Part shown: positions 52,984 to 62,880 of the stretch, piece by piece
How the letters are laid out: each line of letters begins with the position of its first letter
Position numbering within the stretch: the stretch's first letter is position 1
Source of the DNA: Parapedobacter luteus
GTDB taxonomy: Bacteria; Bacteroidota; Bacteroidia; Sphingobacteriales; Sphingobacteriaceae
Direction of reading: 5' to 3'
Length of the DNA: 64,000 nt
Assembly: GCF_900168055.1 (NCBI RefSeq)
Contig: NZ_FUYS01000007.1
Span: 1-64,000, forward strand
The notes under the pieces: generated by a model
What the model was told of the DNA's origin: nothing
Databases searched by the model: none
Seen by the model: the letters and a program-made list of their open reading frames with translations, nothing else
Translations under genes and position numbers: made by a program

Positions 52984-53979
52984 ATGAAAAGCGTAAAGCA
53001 AACTGGGAAGAATTTGAGCGAGTTAAATATTACCTTAGAATATGTGAATCCCGCTGTACTATGGGGAGCGCAAAATGAACATTTCGAGGTGTTCAAAAAA
53101 CAATTTCCGAAACTGAGGATTGTTGCCAGGGGCAATGAGGTGAAAATACTGGGGGACGGGCGTGAGATTGCAGCGTTTAAAGAGCGTTTTGACAAAGTGA
53201 TTGCCCACGTCGAGCAGTATAACAGCTTAACCCTAACCGATGTGGAAACCATACTTGGAGCACCGGCGTCATCGGATGTGTCGAGGAAAGCGGATCATGC
53301 TGTGGCAAGCAGCAATATCGGCGGTGAGCCTATTGTCTTCGGGCCTAATGGTATTGTGGTCAAGGCACGGACAGCTAACCAGCGGCGGATGGTTGAAAGC
53401 ATCATAAAAAACGATATTTTGTTTGCTATCGGCCCGGCTGGAACCGGTAAAACATATACCGCGGTCGCACTTGCTGTTCGTGCACTGCGCAACAAGGAAA
53501 TAAGGCGTATTATTCTGACAAGGCCAGCTGTGGAAGCGGGCGAAAACTTGGGGTTCCTACCAGGTGATTTGAAGGAAAAAGTAGATCCGTACCTAAGACC
53601 GCTTTATGACGCATTGGATGATATGATTCCTGCCGAGAAACTGAAGGTCTTTTTGGAAAACCGGACGATAGAAGTTGCTCCACTTGCCTTTATGCGAGGG
53701 CGCACGTTGGACAATTGCTTCGTTATCCTAGACGAAGCGCAAAACGCCACCGATATGCAGATGAAGATGTTTCTTACGCGGATGGGACCAACCGCGAAGT
53801 TCATCGTTACGGGAGATGTGACACAGATTGACCTTCCCAAAAAACAGCAGTCGGGGTTGCAAACCGCACTGAAATTACTTGATGGCATTGAGGGTATCGA
53901 TATTATTTACCTAAGTGGCGGGGACGTGGTGCGGCACAAGCTGGTGCGGCGCATACTGGAGGCCTACGGAGATATTTGA
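52984..53979 (+). CDS. PhoH family P-loop ATPase
   Basis: A 331-residue protein. Residues 1-110 form an N-terminal KH-like/PhoH-N region, then the ATPase with Walker [12 protein letters not shown] near residue 150 and Walker [10 protein letters not shown] later. The family is linked to RNA metabolism and phosphate starvation in other bacteria; the exact activity is uncertain. TATATTTG (52900-52907) matches a -7 element 77 bp before the ATG. It leads a long + strand run with purC only 10 bp downstream. Confidence 0.92.
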   Translation: MKSVKQTGKNLSELNITLEYVNPAVLWGAQNEHFEVFKKQFPKLRIVARGNEVKILGDGREIAAFKERFDKVIAHVEQYNSLTLTDVETILGAPASSDVSRKADHAVASSNIGGEPIVFGPNGIVVKARTANQRRMVESIIKNDILFAIGPAGTGKTYTAVALAVRALRNKEIRRIILTRPAVEAGENLGFLPGDLKEKVDPYLRPLYDALDDMIPAEKLKVFLENRTIEVAPLAFMRGRTLDNCFVILDEAQNATDMQMKMFLTRMGPTAKFIVTGDVTQIDLPKKQQSGLQTALKLLDGIEGIDIIYLSGGDVVRHKLVRRILEAYGDI

Positions 53980-53989
53980 TGTTAGAAAA

Positions 53990-54940
53990 ATGAACACGAT
54001 AAAAGAGACAAATTTCCATTTTCAGAACCAAACTGCCTTTTACCGCGGAAAGGTGCGGGACGTTTATACAATTTCAAATAAGTACTTGGCCATGGTTGCT
54101 ACTGATCGGATCTCCGCTTTCGACGTTGTACTTCCTCGGGCCATTCCCTATAAGGGTCAGGTACTCAATCAAATAGCGGCAAAATTTCTTCGGGCTACAG
54201 AAGACATCGTGCCCAATTGGATCATGGCAGTGCCGGATCCCTGCGCGACGATCGGTCTCCTCTGCCAGCCGTTTAAAGTAGAAATGGTTATACGGGGTTA
54301 CCTCTCCGGTCACGCTTGGCGGGAATACCAAACTGGCAAACGCACGATCTGCGGCGAGCCGCTCCCCGATGGTCTCCGGGAAAACGATCGGCTACCAGCC
54401 CCCATCATTACACCAACGACCAAAGCAGCTGTGGGCCATGATGAGGATATTTCAAAGGAGGAACTATTGAGGCAAGGGATTGTATCGGCATCGGATTATG
54501 CGCTATTGGAGCAATACACACACGCGCTTTTTAAGCGAGGTACCGAATTAGCTGCCGAACGAGGGCTGATTTTGGTGGATACCAAATACGAGTTCGGTAA
54601 ATTGGATGGAAGAATATACCTCATCGATGAGATCCATACGCCCGATTCCTCGCGTTATTTCTATGCGGATAGCTACGAACAATTGCAGCAGGAAGGAAAG
54701 CCGCAACGGCAATTGTCTAAGGAATTTGTCCGGAAATGGTTAATAGAAAATGGGTTCCAGGGGAAAGACGATCAAAAAGTTCCTGAAATGACGGATGAAA
54801 TTGTATCTTCGATCTCCGAAAGATACATTGAGCTCTTCCAACACATCACCGGAGAGCAGTTTGCGTATCCGTTGGAAATGGATGTGCTGGAACGGGTAGA
54901 GCGCAATGTCGTAGCTGCACTGCAAGAGCTAACTAGTTAA
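53990..54940 (+). CDS. purC: Phosphoribosylaminoimidazole-succinocarboxamide synthase
   Basis: A 316-residue SAICAR synthetase starting [26 protein letters not shown]. The frame is open back to 53915 but this would overlap phoH. Conserved ATP and substrate motifs are [37 protein letters not shown]-like ([17 protein letters not shown]) and [10 protein letters not shown], then [15 protein letters not shown]. It joins CAIR with aspartate in purine synthesis. The length is normal for the plant- and yeast-like branch common in Bacteroidota. It is translationally close to phoH. Confidence 0.96.
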   Translation: MNTIKETNFHFQNQTAFYRGKVRDVYTISNKYLAMVATDRISAFDVVLPRAIPYKGQVLNQIAAKFLRATEDIVPNWIMAVPDPCATIGLLCQPFKVEMVIRGYLSGHAWREYQTGKRTICGEPLPDGLRENDRLPAPIITPTTKAAVGHDEDISKEELLRQGIVSASDYALLEQYTHALFKRGTELAAERGLILVDTKYEFGKLDGRIYLIDEIHTPDSSRYFYADSYEQLQQEGKPQRQLSKEFVRKWLIENGFQGKDDQKVPEMTDEIVSSISERYIELFQHITGEQFAYPLEMDVLERVERNVVAALQELTS

Positions 54941-54966
54941 AGATGTGATTTAAATTTATTGCCATC

Positions 54967-55350
54967 ATGAAATTCACCATTGATAAACACGAAAAATATG
55001 TCATCATCCAACCTCATGTGGAAGTATTGGATGGCGACTCAGCGCCCAAGATTAAAGCTGAATTTCTCTTACGCAATAGCGGAGGACAACGCAATATTGT
55101 GCTGGACTTGTCGTATGTAAAAGAGGCCGATTCTTCGGGTTTACGTACCGGGCTGTTGGCTCATCGCCTGTGCAAAGCAGCGGGGGGGGTGTTCATTCTG
55201 GCTTGTGCAAACCAGCAAATCAAAAACCTGATTTCGGTATGTAAGCTGAATGATGTGTTGACCGTGGCACCAAATACTGCGGAAGCAGAAGATTTAATTT
55301 TTTCAAAAGAACTGGAAAAGGATCTGAGGGGTGCCGTGGAAGAGGGATGA
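54967..55350 (+). CDS. STAS domain protein (anti-anti-sigma type)
   Basis: A 127-residue single STAS domain. The central phosphorylatable region is VLDLSYVKEADSSGLRTGL with the conserved Ser in DSSG. It may bind an anti-sigma kinase or control another complex. Its stop overlaps the ATG of rnz by 4 bp (ATGA), so the two are translationally coupled. No cognate anti-sigma kinase (RsbW-like) is in the window. The C-terminal EDLIFSKELEKDLRGAVEEG tail extends beyond the core domain. Confidence 0.9.
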   Translation: MKFTIDKHEKYVIIQPHVEVLDGDSAPKIKAEFLLRNSGGQRNIVLDLSYVKEADSSGLRTGLLAHRLCKAAGGVFILACANQQIKNLISVCKLNDVLTVAPNTAEAEDLIFSKELEKDLRGAVEEG

Positions 55351-56258
55351 GATTTGAAGTATTGATTTTAGGGAGTAGTTCTGCTACACCGATATATGGC
55401 CGCCACCCAACGGCGCAACTCATCAACGTCAATGAACAATTATACTTGGTCGATTGCGGTGAGGGTACACAAGTGCAATTGATTAAATATGGCATTAAGA
55501 GCAATCGGATCAAGCACATATTCATCAGCCATTTACATGGCGACCATTACTTAGGGCTGATAGGTCTCCTTTCTTCTATGCATTTGGTGGGGCGTAAGGA
55601 AGAAGTGCATGTCTACGGTCCGGCGGCATTGGAAGAGATTATTAACATTCATTTTTTACACTCGCAAACGGTGTTGCGGTATCCATTGTATGTACATGCT
55701 ACGCAAGATGAATCCGCGGAAATGATTTTTGAGAATGAACACCTTCAAGTAAGCAGTTTCCCCCTCGACCACCGAATCGTATGCACAGGGTTCCGATTCG
55801 ATGAAAAAAAGCGGTTGCCGACGATCGATCGTGCAAAGACCGAAGCGTTGGGCGTCCCTACCGCGTACTTACCCCTTATCAAGCGTGGACATGACTATAC
55901 GGCACCTGACGGAACAGTACATCGCTGGCAGAATTTGACCCTTGACCCCCCTGTTCCAAGGAGCTATGCATACTGCTCCGATACTGTGATGACGCCGAGC
56001 TATCTTCCATATATTCGAAAGGTGGATTTATTGTACCATGAAGCTACATTCCTCCATAATATGCTTGACAGAGCGCGGGATACCTATCATACGACCGCAT
56101 TGCAGGCTGGTGAAATTGCCGTAGAGGTACAGGCGAAAAAGCTACTCATCGGACATTATTCGGCACGATATAAAGATTTAAAACCGTTGCTGGAAGAAAG
56201 CAAGACGGTATTTGAGGCGACACAGTTAGCTTTAGAGGGCAGTTGGTATAGCGTATAA
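55347..56258 (+). CDS. rnz: Ribonuclease Z
   Basis: A 303-residue metallo-beta-lactamase fold nuclease that trims tRNA 3' trailers. The metal motif is SHLHGDHYLGL near residue 60, with further His in DHRIVCTGFRF and HEATFLHN, and IGHYSARYKDL near the C-terminus. The start MRFEVLILGSSSATPIYGRHPTAQ is typical. It overlaps the STAS gene by 4 bp, and hisC follows after 19 bp. tRNAs with encoded CCA, such as tRNA-Asp here, would rely less on it. Confidence 0.93.
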   Translation: MRFEVLILGSSSATPIYGRHPTAQLINVNEQLYLVDCGEGTQVQLIKYGIKSNRIKHIFISHLHGDHYLGLIGLLSSMHLVGRKEEVHVYGPAALEEIINIHFLHSQTVLRYPLYVHATQDESAEMIFENEHLQVSSFPLDHRIVCTGFRFDEKKRLPTIDRAKTEALGVPTAYLPLIKRGHDYTAPDGTVHRWQNLTLDPPVPRSYAYCSDTVMTPSYLPYIRKVDLLYHEATFLHNMLDRARDTYHTTALQAGEIAVEVQAKKLLIGHYSARYKDLKPLLEESKTVFEATQLALEGSWYSV

Positions 56259-56277
56259 AATTCAGTTGAAGTTATTG

Positions 56278-57333
56278 ATGGCTAATTCATTTGATTTAAC
56301 GAATCTATTGAGGGATAACATCCGAAAACTAATCCCTTATTCATCAGCTCGAGACGAGTTTAAAGGAGAGGCGTCTGTATTGATGGATGCCAATGAGAAT
56401 GCATATGGTTCCCCCTTGGACCGGAGCTACAATCGTTATCCAGATCCGCTGCAGCACCAGTTAAAGCTGAAATTGAGCGGCATCAAAGGAGTGCCTGCCC
56501 GGAATATTTTTCTGGGGAATGGCAGCGACGAAGCAATAGACCTTTTATACCGGGCGTTTTGTCGCCCGGGTATTGATAATGTCTTGCTCGTGCCTCCAAC
56601 ATACGGTATGTATGAAGTGTCGGCCAATATCAATGATATAGCGGTCAAGAAGGTAAGCCTTACCCCCGACTTTCAGCTTGATTTGGATGGGATCGCAGAG
56701 GCCATCGACGACAATACACGGATGATTTTCTTGTGCTCGCCAAACAATCCCACCGGCAATTCCCTGCGTCGGGAAGATGTGGAAACTATTTTGGCGAATT
56801 TCGGCGGACTGGTCGTGATAGACGAGGCATACATCAACTACTCAAGGCAGAAAACCTTTATCCAAGAACTAACCGAATATAGCAACCTGGTGGTGTTGCA
56901 GACGCTATCTAAGGCTTGGGGCTTAGCCGGATTACGGCTTGGGATGGCTTTCGCAAGCGAGGAGATAATCGAAGTGTTTAACAAGATAAAGCCACCTTAT
57001 AATGTCAATCAGGCTACGCAGGAATTGGTATTAAAAGCGCTGGATAAGCTGGAAACGGTGAATGCATGGATCAGGGAAACCGTCACTGAACGGGAACAGT
57101 TGTCGGAGGAACTACGGAAATTGCCGTTTGTCTTGCATGTTTATCCATCAGATGCCAATTTCATACTGGCGAAAACGACCGAACCGCGGCAGGTGTATGA
57201 GTATTTAGTAAACAAGGGCATCATTGTACGCGACCGCTCCAAAGTGGAGCTATGCGCCGGATGCTTGCGCATAACTGTGGGGACGCCTGATGAAAATAAG
57301 ATGCTGATCGCGGCGCTGAAACAGTATCCCTGA
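56278..57333 (+). CDS. hisC: Histidinol-phosphate aminotransferase
   Basis: A 351-residue PLP aminotransferase starting MANSFDLTNLLRDNIRKLIPYSSARDEF (a TTG 12 bp upstream extends the ORF and is rejected). The PLP lysine is in TLSKAWGLAGLRLG, with SPNNPTGN, the DEAYI motif and RDRSKV. It converts imidazole acetol phosphate to histidinol phosphate. It is the first his gene of the run and follows rnz closely; hisG and hisD, normally upstream, are absent from the cluster. Confidence 0.95.
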   Translation: MANSFDLTNLLRDNIRKLIPYSSARDEFKGEASVLMDANENAYGSPLDRSYNRYPDPLQHQLKLKLSGIKGVPARNIFLGNGSDEAIDLLYRAFCRPGIDNVLLVPPTYGMYEVSANINDIAVKKVSLTPDFQLDLDGIAEAIDDNTRMIFLCSPNNPTGNSLRREDVETILANFGGLVVIDEAYINYSRQKTFIQELTEYSNLVVLQTLSKAWGLAGLRLGMAFASEEIIEVFNKIKPPYNVNQATQELVLKALDKLETVNAWIRETVTEREQLSEELRKLPFVLHVYPSDANFILAKTTEPRQVYEYLVNKGIIVRDRSKVELCAGCLRITVGTPDENKMLIAALKQYP

Positions 57334-57401
57334 GATTAGGATGCTGTCACGGCAGCTATTGAAATGAAGAAAATTTTGTTTTATTGCATGACAATTTTAC
57401 C

Positions 57402-57409
57402 TAAGTTTG
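57402..57409 (+). promoter_or_regulatory. -7 element before hisB
   Basis: TAAGTTTG matches TAnnTTTG 45 bp before the hisB ATG, in the 121-bp gap after hisC. No well-spaced -33 element is seen (TTTG at 57375-57378 is 23 bp upstream), so the call is tentative. It would allow separate transcription of hisB onwards. Confidence 0.35.
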
Positions 57410-57454
57410 GCGGGGTCAATACGATCTTAATAGGGGAGGCAAATAGTTAGATCC

Positions 57455-58594
57455 ATGCCTGATACGATTAAACGATTACTTTTCATAGACCGCGATGGTA
57501 CGTTGATTCTCGAGCCAGAGGACGAACAGGTTGATTCGTTTTCCAAGCTCAAGTTTTACCCGGGAGCATTGCAATATTTGCCGCGGATTGCGAGCGAACT
57601 GGATTTTGAATTGGTATTGGTGACCAACCAGGATGGGTTGGGCACAAACGCGCATCCGGAAGAACACTTCTGGCCGGTGCACCATTTTGTCATCGACACC
57701 TTTGCCGGAGAGGGGGTTGTATTTACCGCCCAACATATCGATCGAACCTTTCCGCATGAAAATGCGCCCACACGCAAGCCTGGGACAGCTCTGCTTACGG
57801 CTTATTTCGATAAAGATAGGTATGATCTCGCACACTCCTATGTGATTGGTGATCGCGTAAATGATGTGAAGTTGGCGCAAAACCTTGGATCGAAGGCCAT
57901 TTGGTTGCGCAATAATGACACACTCGGTGCCGCTGAAGCCCATCAAATCGACGAATCGGTGGTGGCATTGGAGACCGCTGACTGGAAAGCTATCTATGAA
58001 TTCTTGAAATTGGGTGCGCGTATAGGGGAGCATCGTCGCAAGACCAATGAAACCGATATTTACATCAAGCTAAACCTTGATGGCAAGGGCAAGGCTGACA
58101 TTTACACCGGGTTGCCCTTTTTTGACCATATGCTCGATCAGATAGCTCGTCATGGCCAAATCGATCTCACAGTACGTGCCAAAGGCGATTTGCATATCGA
58201 CGAACACCATACCATCGAGGACACAGGGATAGCCCTGGGAGAAATTTTTGCCGAGACATTGGGTGATAAACGAGGTATTGAACGTTATGCGTTTACCTTG
58301 CCGATGGACGATTGCTTGGCACAGGTCGCCATCGATTTTGGTGGACGAAACTGGATTGTGTGGGACGCCGAATTCAAACGGGAAAAAATCGGGGATATGC
58401 CCACGGAGATGTTTTTCCATTTCTTTAAATCGTTTTCGGATGCCGCAAAGTGCAACCTCAACATTAAGGCAGAAGGTGAAAATGAACATCATAAAATAGA
58501 GGCGATTTTCAAGGCGTTTGCCAAGTCCATTAAAAAGGCCGTGCGTAGAGACGCCGAACATATGGAGTTGCCAAGCACGAAAGGGGTATTGTGA
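57455..58594 (+). CDS. hisB: Bifunctional histidinol-phosphatase/imidazoleglycerol-phosphate dehydratase
   Basis: A 379-residue fusion. The N-terminal HAD phosphatase (about 1-165) has the nucleophile motif FIDRDGTLI and the zinc-binding loop area [19 protein letters not shown], here short of some cysteines of the E. coli enzyme. The C-terminal dehydratase (about 185-379) has the manganese histidine pairs in [30 protein letters not shown] and [14 protein letters not shown]. It carries out two histidine steps. Both domains are full length. Confidence 0.95.
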   Translation: MPDTIKRLLFIDRDGTLILEPEDEQVDSFSKLKFYPGALQYLPRIASELDFELVLVTNQDGLGTNAHPEEHFWPVHHFVIDTFAGEGVVFTAQHIDRTFPHENAPTRKPGTALLTAYFDKDRYDLAHSYVIGDRVNDVKLAQNLGSKAIWLRNNDTLGAAEAHQIDESVVALETADWKAIYEFLKLGARIGEHRRKTNETDIYIKLNLDGKGKADIYTGLPFFDHMLDQIARHGQIDLTVRAKGDLHIDEHHTIEDTGIALGEIFAETLGDKRGIERYAFTLPMDDCLAQVAIDFGGRNWIVWDAEFKREKIGDMPTEMFFHFFKSFSDAAKCNLNIKAEGENEHHKIEAIFKAFAKSIKKAVRRDAEHMELPSTKGVL

Positions 58595-58678
58595 GGCTGG
58601 ATAAATAGAGCATGAACAGGAGCGAAAAATAAGGGCTGTTCTTGTTCTTTGATTCTTTCGTCCTCAATTCAAAATAAT

Positions 58679-59272
58679 ATGACAGGAATCATTAATTACG
58701 GAGCGGGAAATATTTTTTCACTGACGGCTGCCCTGGACCGGCTGGATATTCCGTATGGAATGATCAATGAGGTAGACGAACTGGCGATTTACGACCGCAT
58801 CATCATTCCTGGAGTTGGCCACGCGGGTGCAGCAATGCGAAAGTTGAGGGAGTCCGGACTGGCGTCATCAATTAGCCGCATTACTAAACCCGTCTTGGGA
58901 ATATGCGTTGGCATGCAACTGCTTACGGCTTATTCCGAAGAAGGCGACAGCCCGCTGTTGGATATTATTCCGTTGAATACGTTACACTTTGAAAAGCGGA
59001 TAGCTGAAAAAGTCCCCCATATGGGTTGGAATAAGGTGTTTCATGAAAATGGCTGTCCGATATTCGACAATATAAAAAAAGATGCCTACTTTTACTTTGT
59101 TCACTCTTATTTTATTGAATATAATGCTACTTTTACAGCCGCTTTTGCTCGTTATGGACTGAAATTTTCAGCTGCCATACAGGACAGAAATTTTTATGGC
59201 GTACAGTTTCATCCTGAAAAATCTGGGGAGGCAGGTGAGCGGTTATTGTTGAATTTTTCAAACTTATATTAA
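58679..59272 (+). CDS. hisH: Imidazole glycerol phosphate synthase glutaminase subunit
   Basis: A 197-residue class I glutaminase starting MTGIINYGAGNIFSL; the ORF extends 10 codons further to 58649 without support. The triad is the Cys in LGICVGMQLL and the His-Glu in GVQFHPEKSGEAG. It feeds ammonia to HisF. The 84-bp gap after hisB contains a weak hairpin (GAACAG 58614-58619 with CTGTTC 58636-58641) and a T-rich tract, which may attenuate read-through. Confidence 0.95.
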   Translation: MTGIINYGAGNIFSLTAALDRLDIPYGMINEVDELAIYDRIIIPGVGHAGAAMRKLRESGLASSISRITKPVLGICVGMQLLTAYSEEGDSPLLDIIPLNTLHFEKRIAEKVPHMGWNKVFHENGCPIFDNIKKDAYFYFVHSYFIEYNATFTAAFARYGLKFSAAIQDRNFYGVQFHPEKSGEAGERLLLNFSNLY

Positions 59273-59293
59273 CAATCAACCTTTAAAAGAAGT

Positions 59294-60043
59294 ATGTATA
59301 TCATTCCGGCAATAGATGTATTGGACAAAAAAGTCGTCCGCTTACGTGAAGGCAATTATGATGATGCCACCATATATAGCGTAAGTCTTGAAGAAATGAT
59401 TGAAAAGTACCAGTCCAACGGTACTGAATTTGTCCATATCGTAGATCTCAACGGCGCGAGGGGAGATCTTTCCAATCAGGCATACCTGCTCGATATTGTT
59501 CGTCAAACCGATATGAAAGTTCAATACGGTGGTGGCGTGCGCAGTATAGAGAAAGTAAAGGAATTAGTGGATGCCGGTATACATCGCGTGGTCATCGGTA
59601 CACAGGCAATTACAAATCCTGAGTTTTTGGATGAGCTTAGCAAGCTCAATCAAGGCAAACGGAAGTATGCAGACCATGTCGTGATTGCCATTGACGTGCT
59701 GGATGAGGTCATTAAATATTCCGGTTGGATGGAAAGTTCGCCGGTTAAGTTACTGGACTATATTGACAGATGCCTTTCATTGGGTTTTTTCCGGTTCCTA
59801 TGTACCGATATCAATAAAGATGGCAAGCTAGGCGGGGCAGGAGTAGATTTGTACCGGAAATTGCTGGATCATTCGCCTATCATTAAGCTGATTGCTTCCG
59901 GAGGCATCAGTTCAATGGAAGATATCTATGCGTTGGATGCTATCAAGGTGGAGGCATGTGTGGTAGGTAAGGCTATTTACGAAAACCGGATTACGATCGA
60001 ACAGATTAAAGAGTGGAATCTCAAATCCCTCATTCGTTTCTAG
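59294..60043 (+). CDS. hisA: Phosphoribosylformimino-AICAR phosphate isomerase
   Basis: A 249-residue (beta-alpha)8 barrel. The N-terminal IPAIDVLDKKVVRLREGNYDD carries the catalytic Asp, with the second Asp in LCTDINKDGKLGGAGVD. The phosphate-binding turns are GGGVRS and ASGGISS. It performs the Amadori step before HisF. It follows hisH by 21 bp and is itself followed by hisF after 6 bp. Confidence 0.95.
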   Translation: MYIIPAIDVLDKKVVRLREGNYDDATIYSVSLEEMIEKYQSNGTEFVHIVDLNGARGDLSNQAYLLDIVRQTDMKVQYGGGVRSIEKVKELVDAGIHRVVIGTQAITNPEFLDELSKLNQGKRKYADHVVIAIDVLDEVIKYSGWMESSPVKLLDYIDRCLSLGFFRFLCTDINKDGKLGGAGVDLYRKLLDHSPIIKLIASGGISSMEDIYALDAIKVEACVVGKAIYENRITIEQIKEWNLKSLIRF

Positions 60044-60049
60044 ATAGTC

Positions 60050-60802
60050 ATGTTGGCCAAACGCATTATTCCCTGCCTGGATGTCAAAGATGGGCGGACC
60101 GTAAAGGGGGTTAACTTTGTTGACTTACGCGACGCCGGCGATCCGGTGGAGCTTGCTTGGCAGTATTCAAGGCAGGGGGCTGATGAGTTGATCTTTCTGG
60201 ATATTACCGCCACACACGAACGGCGTAAAACCACAGTGGAACTTGTCAAGGCGGTAGCACGGCAAGTGAATATTCCCTTTACCATAGGTGGCGGTATCAA
60301 TGAACTGGCCGATGCGGATATCTTACTGCATTCAGGTGCAGATAAAATATCCATCAATTCGGCGGCTGTGCGGAATCCTGCGTTGATTAACGAGTTGGCA
60401 GATGCCTTCGGTATACAGTTTGTAGTGGTAGCCGTGGATACACGAAATGTTGGCGGAAAGAATTTTGTGCACCTTAACGGAGGTCGCCTGAAAACCGACA
60501 TCGAGACCGAGGACTGGATTAAGGAAGCTGAAAACCGAGGTGCGGGGGAAATTTTGTTGACATCCATGGATCACGATGGGACCAAAAATGGGTTTGACTG
60601 TGCGTTCTTGAAGAAAATTAATGATAACTTATCCATTCCGTTGATCGCATCGGGGGGTGCGGGAAACAGGCAGCATTTCGTGGATGTGTTTCAGCAAAGC
60701 AATGTGGACGCTGCACTGGCGGCTTCTGTATTTCATTACGGAGAGATTTTGATTCCCGATTTGAAAGCGGAGCTACGACGGCATGGAATTGAAGTAAGGT
60801 AA
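60050..60802 (+). CDS. hisF: Imidazole glycerol phosphate synthase cyclase subunit
   Basis: A 250-residue (beta-alpha)8 barrel starting [23 protein letters not shown], with the second catalytic Asp in [14 protein letters not shown]. Phosphate sites are GGGINE and ASGGAGN. It uses ammonia from HisH to form imidazole glycerol phosphate and AICAR, which returns to purine synthesis. 6 bp separate it from hisA. Confidence 0.96.
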   Translation: MLAKRIIPCLDVKDGRTVKGVNFVDLRDAGDPVELAWQYSRQGADELIFLDITATHERRKTTVELVKAVARQVNIPFTIGGGINELADADILLHSGADKISINSAAVRNPALINELADAFGIQFVVVAVDTRNVGGKNFVHLNGGRLKTDIETEDWIKEAENRGAGEILLTSMDHDGTKNGFDCAFLKKINDNLSIPLIASGGAGNRQHFVDVFQQSNVDAALAASVFHYGEILIPDLKAELRRHGIEVR

Positions 60803-60813
60803 TTTCTTTGGAT

Positions 60814-61398
60814 ATGTTGGATTTTGAAAAAAGCGGGGGCCTTATTCCGGCCATCATACAGGATGCGCAGACCTTGGAGGTATTGATGCTGGGCTACATG
60901 GATGAAGAAGCTTGGCGAAAAACCCAAATCGAGGGGCGCGTTACTTTTTTTTCACGAAGTAAAGGACGGCTGTGGACAAAAGGAGAGGAAAGTGGACATT
61001 TCCTCCATGTAGTGAGTACACATATTGATTGCGACCGTGACACCATATTGGTCAAGGCCAAGCCTCAGGGCCCTACCTGTCACACCGGGAGCAGAAGCTG
61101 TTTCGGTACGGACTATAATCAAAATTTTATCTTTGAGCTGGCAAAAATCATTAATAGGCGTTACGAATTTCCGACGGCTGATTCTTATGTAAATCGATTA
61201 CGGGAGCGGGGGTTGAATAAAATCGCCCAAAAGGTTGGCGAAGAAGCAGTGGAAACCGTAATAGCTGCGCTGGCTGAGGCGGAGGTGGACTTTATCAATG
61301 AAACATCCGATTTGCTGTTTCACCTCCTTGTATTGTTGCGGGAAAAGAACATATCGTTGGAGACTATCGCTAAAAACCTGGAAAGCAGACATCAATAA
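60814..61398 (+). CDS. hisIE: Bifunctional phosphoribosyl-AMP cyclohydrolase/phosphoribosyl-ATP pyrophosphatase
   Basis: A 194-residue fusion. HisI (about 1-105) has WTKGEESGHFLHV, the zinc site segment DCDRDTILVKAKPQGPTCHTG and SRSCF. HisE (about 110-194) has the helical MazG-like motif GEEAVETVIAALAEAEVDFINETSDLLFHLLVLL. The order I then E is that of Bacteroidota and enterics. ATG 60814 is chosen over TTG 60808. It completes the last step set of the visible his run. Confidence 0.95.
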   Translation: MLDFEKSGGLIPAIIQDAQTLEVLMLGYMDEEAWRKTQIEGRVTFFSRSKGRLWTKGEESGHFLHVVSTHIDCDRDTILVKAKPQGPTCHTGSRSCFGTDYNQNFIFELAKIINRRYEFPTADSYVNRLRERGLNKIAQKVGEEAVETVIAALAEAEVDFINETSDLLFHLLVLLREKNISLETIAKNLESRHQ

Positions 61399-61460
61399 GC
61401 GGGCGGCGGCCGAAGTCCGGTGTCGATGGGCTGGTAGGCATGCTATTACTTGTGAATCGA

Positions 61461-62399
61461 ATGAAACTTGAAGTCTACAAGTCGGGTATATTGTCGGGGC
61501 ACCAAAATCCGATTTTTGCCATTGAAAATGGCCCTGAACCCCATATCCTATTTACAGCGGGCAATGATAAAGGAGTGGTACAATGGGATTTAGAGAAGAT
61601 GGCGTTCGAGCGCATTTTATATCCATTGCAATTTTCGGTATACGCACTTCACTTAATTGCCCATACACCGTTATTGGCCATCGGTATGCGCGATGGCAAA
61701 GTAGCTGTCGTCGATACGAGCGTACAACGGCTGGCAGCCAAACTTGAACACCATCAGCGCCCTGTGTTTGGCATCAAGACCTTCAGTACCAAGCCCGAGA
61801 TGGTAGTTTCATCGGAGGATGGGACGGTTTCCGTTTGGAATACGGATACTTTTAGGCTCCTGTATCACTTTCAGGTTTCGGCACAAACCGTGCGAACCAT
61901 TGCTATCAGCAATGATGAAAAATGGGTGGTATTTGGTACCAAGGACGGAAAAGTTAAGTTGTACAACGCGCTTGACTATTCCTTGGCTATGGAGCTGCCC
62001 GGTCACACGATGCCCGTCACCTCACTTTGTTTTTCACCCGATGGACGTTTTTTGCTTACCGGTGGTCGCGATGCACAGTTGAACGTGTTGGATGCCGTAG
62101 AAGGATTTTCGCTCGCTAAGGCATTTACCCCGCATTTGTTTACAGTCTATGCTATTAAATACCATCCCACACTGCCAATTTTTGCTACGGGCAGCCGGGA
62201 TAAAAGCATCAAGATTTGGGGCGCAGATGATTTCAGATTATTGCGAATAATCAATGTTGAGCGGGGATTTGACAGCCATGTTCTTTCCATTAACGATATG
62301 GTCTGGAATAGCTATAGAAACCAGCTTGTGTCGGTCAGCGACGATAAGCAAGTGATGGTTTGGGAGATCGCCCCTCAACAGTCGGACAAGTTAAGATAA
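61461..62399 (+). CDS. WD40 repeat protein
   Basis: A 312-residue propeller of about seven repeats (SGHQNPIFAIENG, SSEDGTVSVWNTDTFRLL, GTKDGKVKLYNALDYSLAMELPGH, SPDGRFLLTGGRDAQLNVLD, GSRDKSIKIWGADDFRLLR, SDDKQVMVWEIA). It has no signal peptide, so it is a cytoplasmic scaffold. ATG 61461 (MKLEVYKSG) gives a compact first blade; ATG 61440 is an alternative. It lies 62 bp after hisIE and may be part of the same transcript. Partner unknown. Its end overlaps the convergent gene by 9 bp. Confidence 0.88.
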   Translation: MKLEVYKSGILSGHQNPIFAIENGPEPHILFTAGNDKGVVQWDLEKMAFERILYPLQFSVYALHLIAHTPLLAIGMRDGKVAVVDTSVQRLAAKLEHHQRPVFGIKTFSTKPEMVVSSEDGTVSVWNTDTFRLLYHFQVSAQTVRTIAISNDEKWVVFGTKDGKVKLYNALDYSLAMELPGHTMPVTSLCFSPDGRFLLTGGRDAQLNVLDAVEGFSLAKAFTPHLFTVYAIKYHPTLPIFATGSRDKSIKIWGADDFRLLRIINVERGFDSHVLSINDMVWNSYRNQLVSVSDDKQVMVWEIAPQQSDKLR

Positions 62400-62870
62400 T
62401 AAGTTTACGATTTGCGCCAAATAACGCGCATCGACCTCATCGAAATGGTTGAGGTATTCACTGTCCACATCCAGCACAGCAACAACTTCCCCCGCGCGAG
62501 TGACCGGTACAACGATTTCCGATTTAGACAGCGAACTACAGGCAATATGGCCCGGGAAAGCGTCGACATCCGGCACAATGATGGTTTCTTTGCGTTCCCA
62601 AGCGGATCCACATACCCCCTTACCTTTGGCGATGCGTGTGCAAGCCAGCGGCCCTTGGAAAGGTCCGAGTACCAATTCGTCTCCTTTAACGATATAGAAG
62701 CCCACCCAGAAGAAATCGAACTGGGCCCTGAGCACCGCTGATAGGTTGGCCATGTTGGCCACGAGGTCTTCTTCGCCTGCTACCAGCGCTTCCAGCTGAG
62801 GGAGCAGCGCTTGGTATTGTTCTTCTTTAGTGCCAGAAGCAAAATTAAATTCTTCAGCCATGGTGTATGA
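62391..62870 (-). CDS. Free methionine-R-sulfoxide reductase (GAF domain)
   Basis: A 159-residue single GAF domain protein starting MAEEFNFASGTKEEQYQALLP. The catalytic cysteines of fRMsr are in place: Cys74 (PLACTRIA), Cys84 (KGVCGSAW) and Cys108 (HIACSS). It reduces free methionine-R-sulfoxide. The ORF to 62960 adds a stretch inside the hexosaminidase gene and is rejected. It begins 10 bp after the hexosaminidase stop, so the two may be co-transcribed. Confidence 0.92.
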   Translation of the reverse strand, partial: SYTMAEEFNFASGTKEEQYQALLPQLEALVAGEEDLVANMANLSAVLRAQFDFFWVGFYIVKGDELVLGPFQGPLACTRIAKGKGVCGSAWERKETIIVPDVDAFPGHIACSSLSKSEIVVPVTRAGEVVAVLDVDSEYLNHFDEVDARYLAQIVNLLS

Positions 62871-62880
62871 TTTTAGCGTG

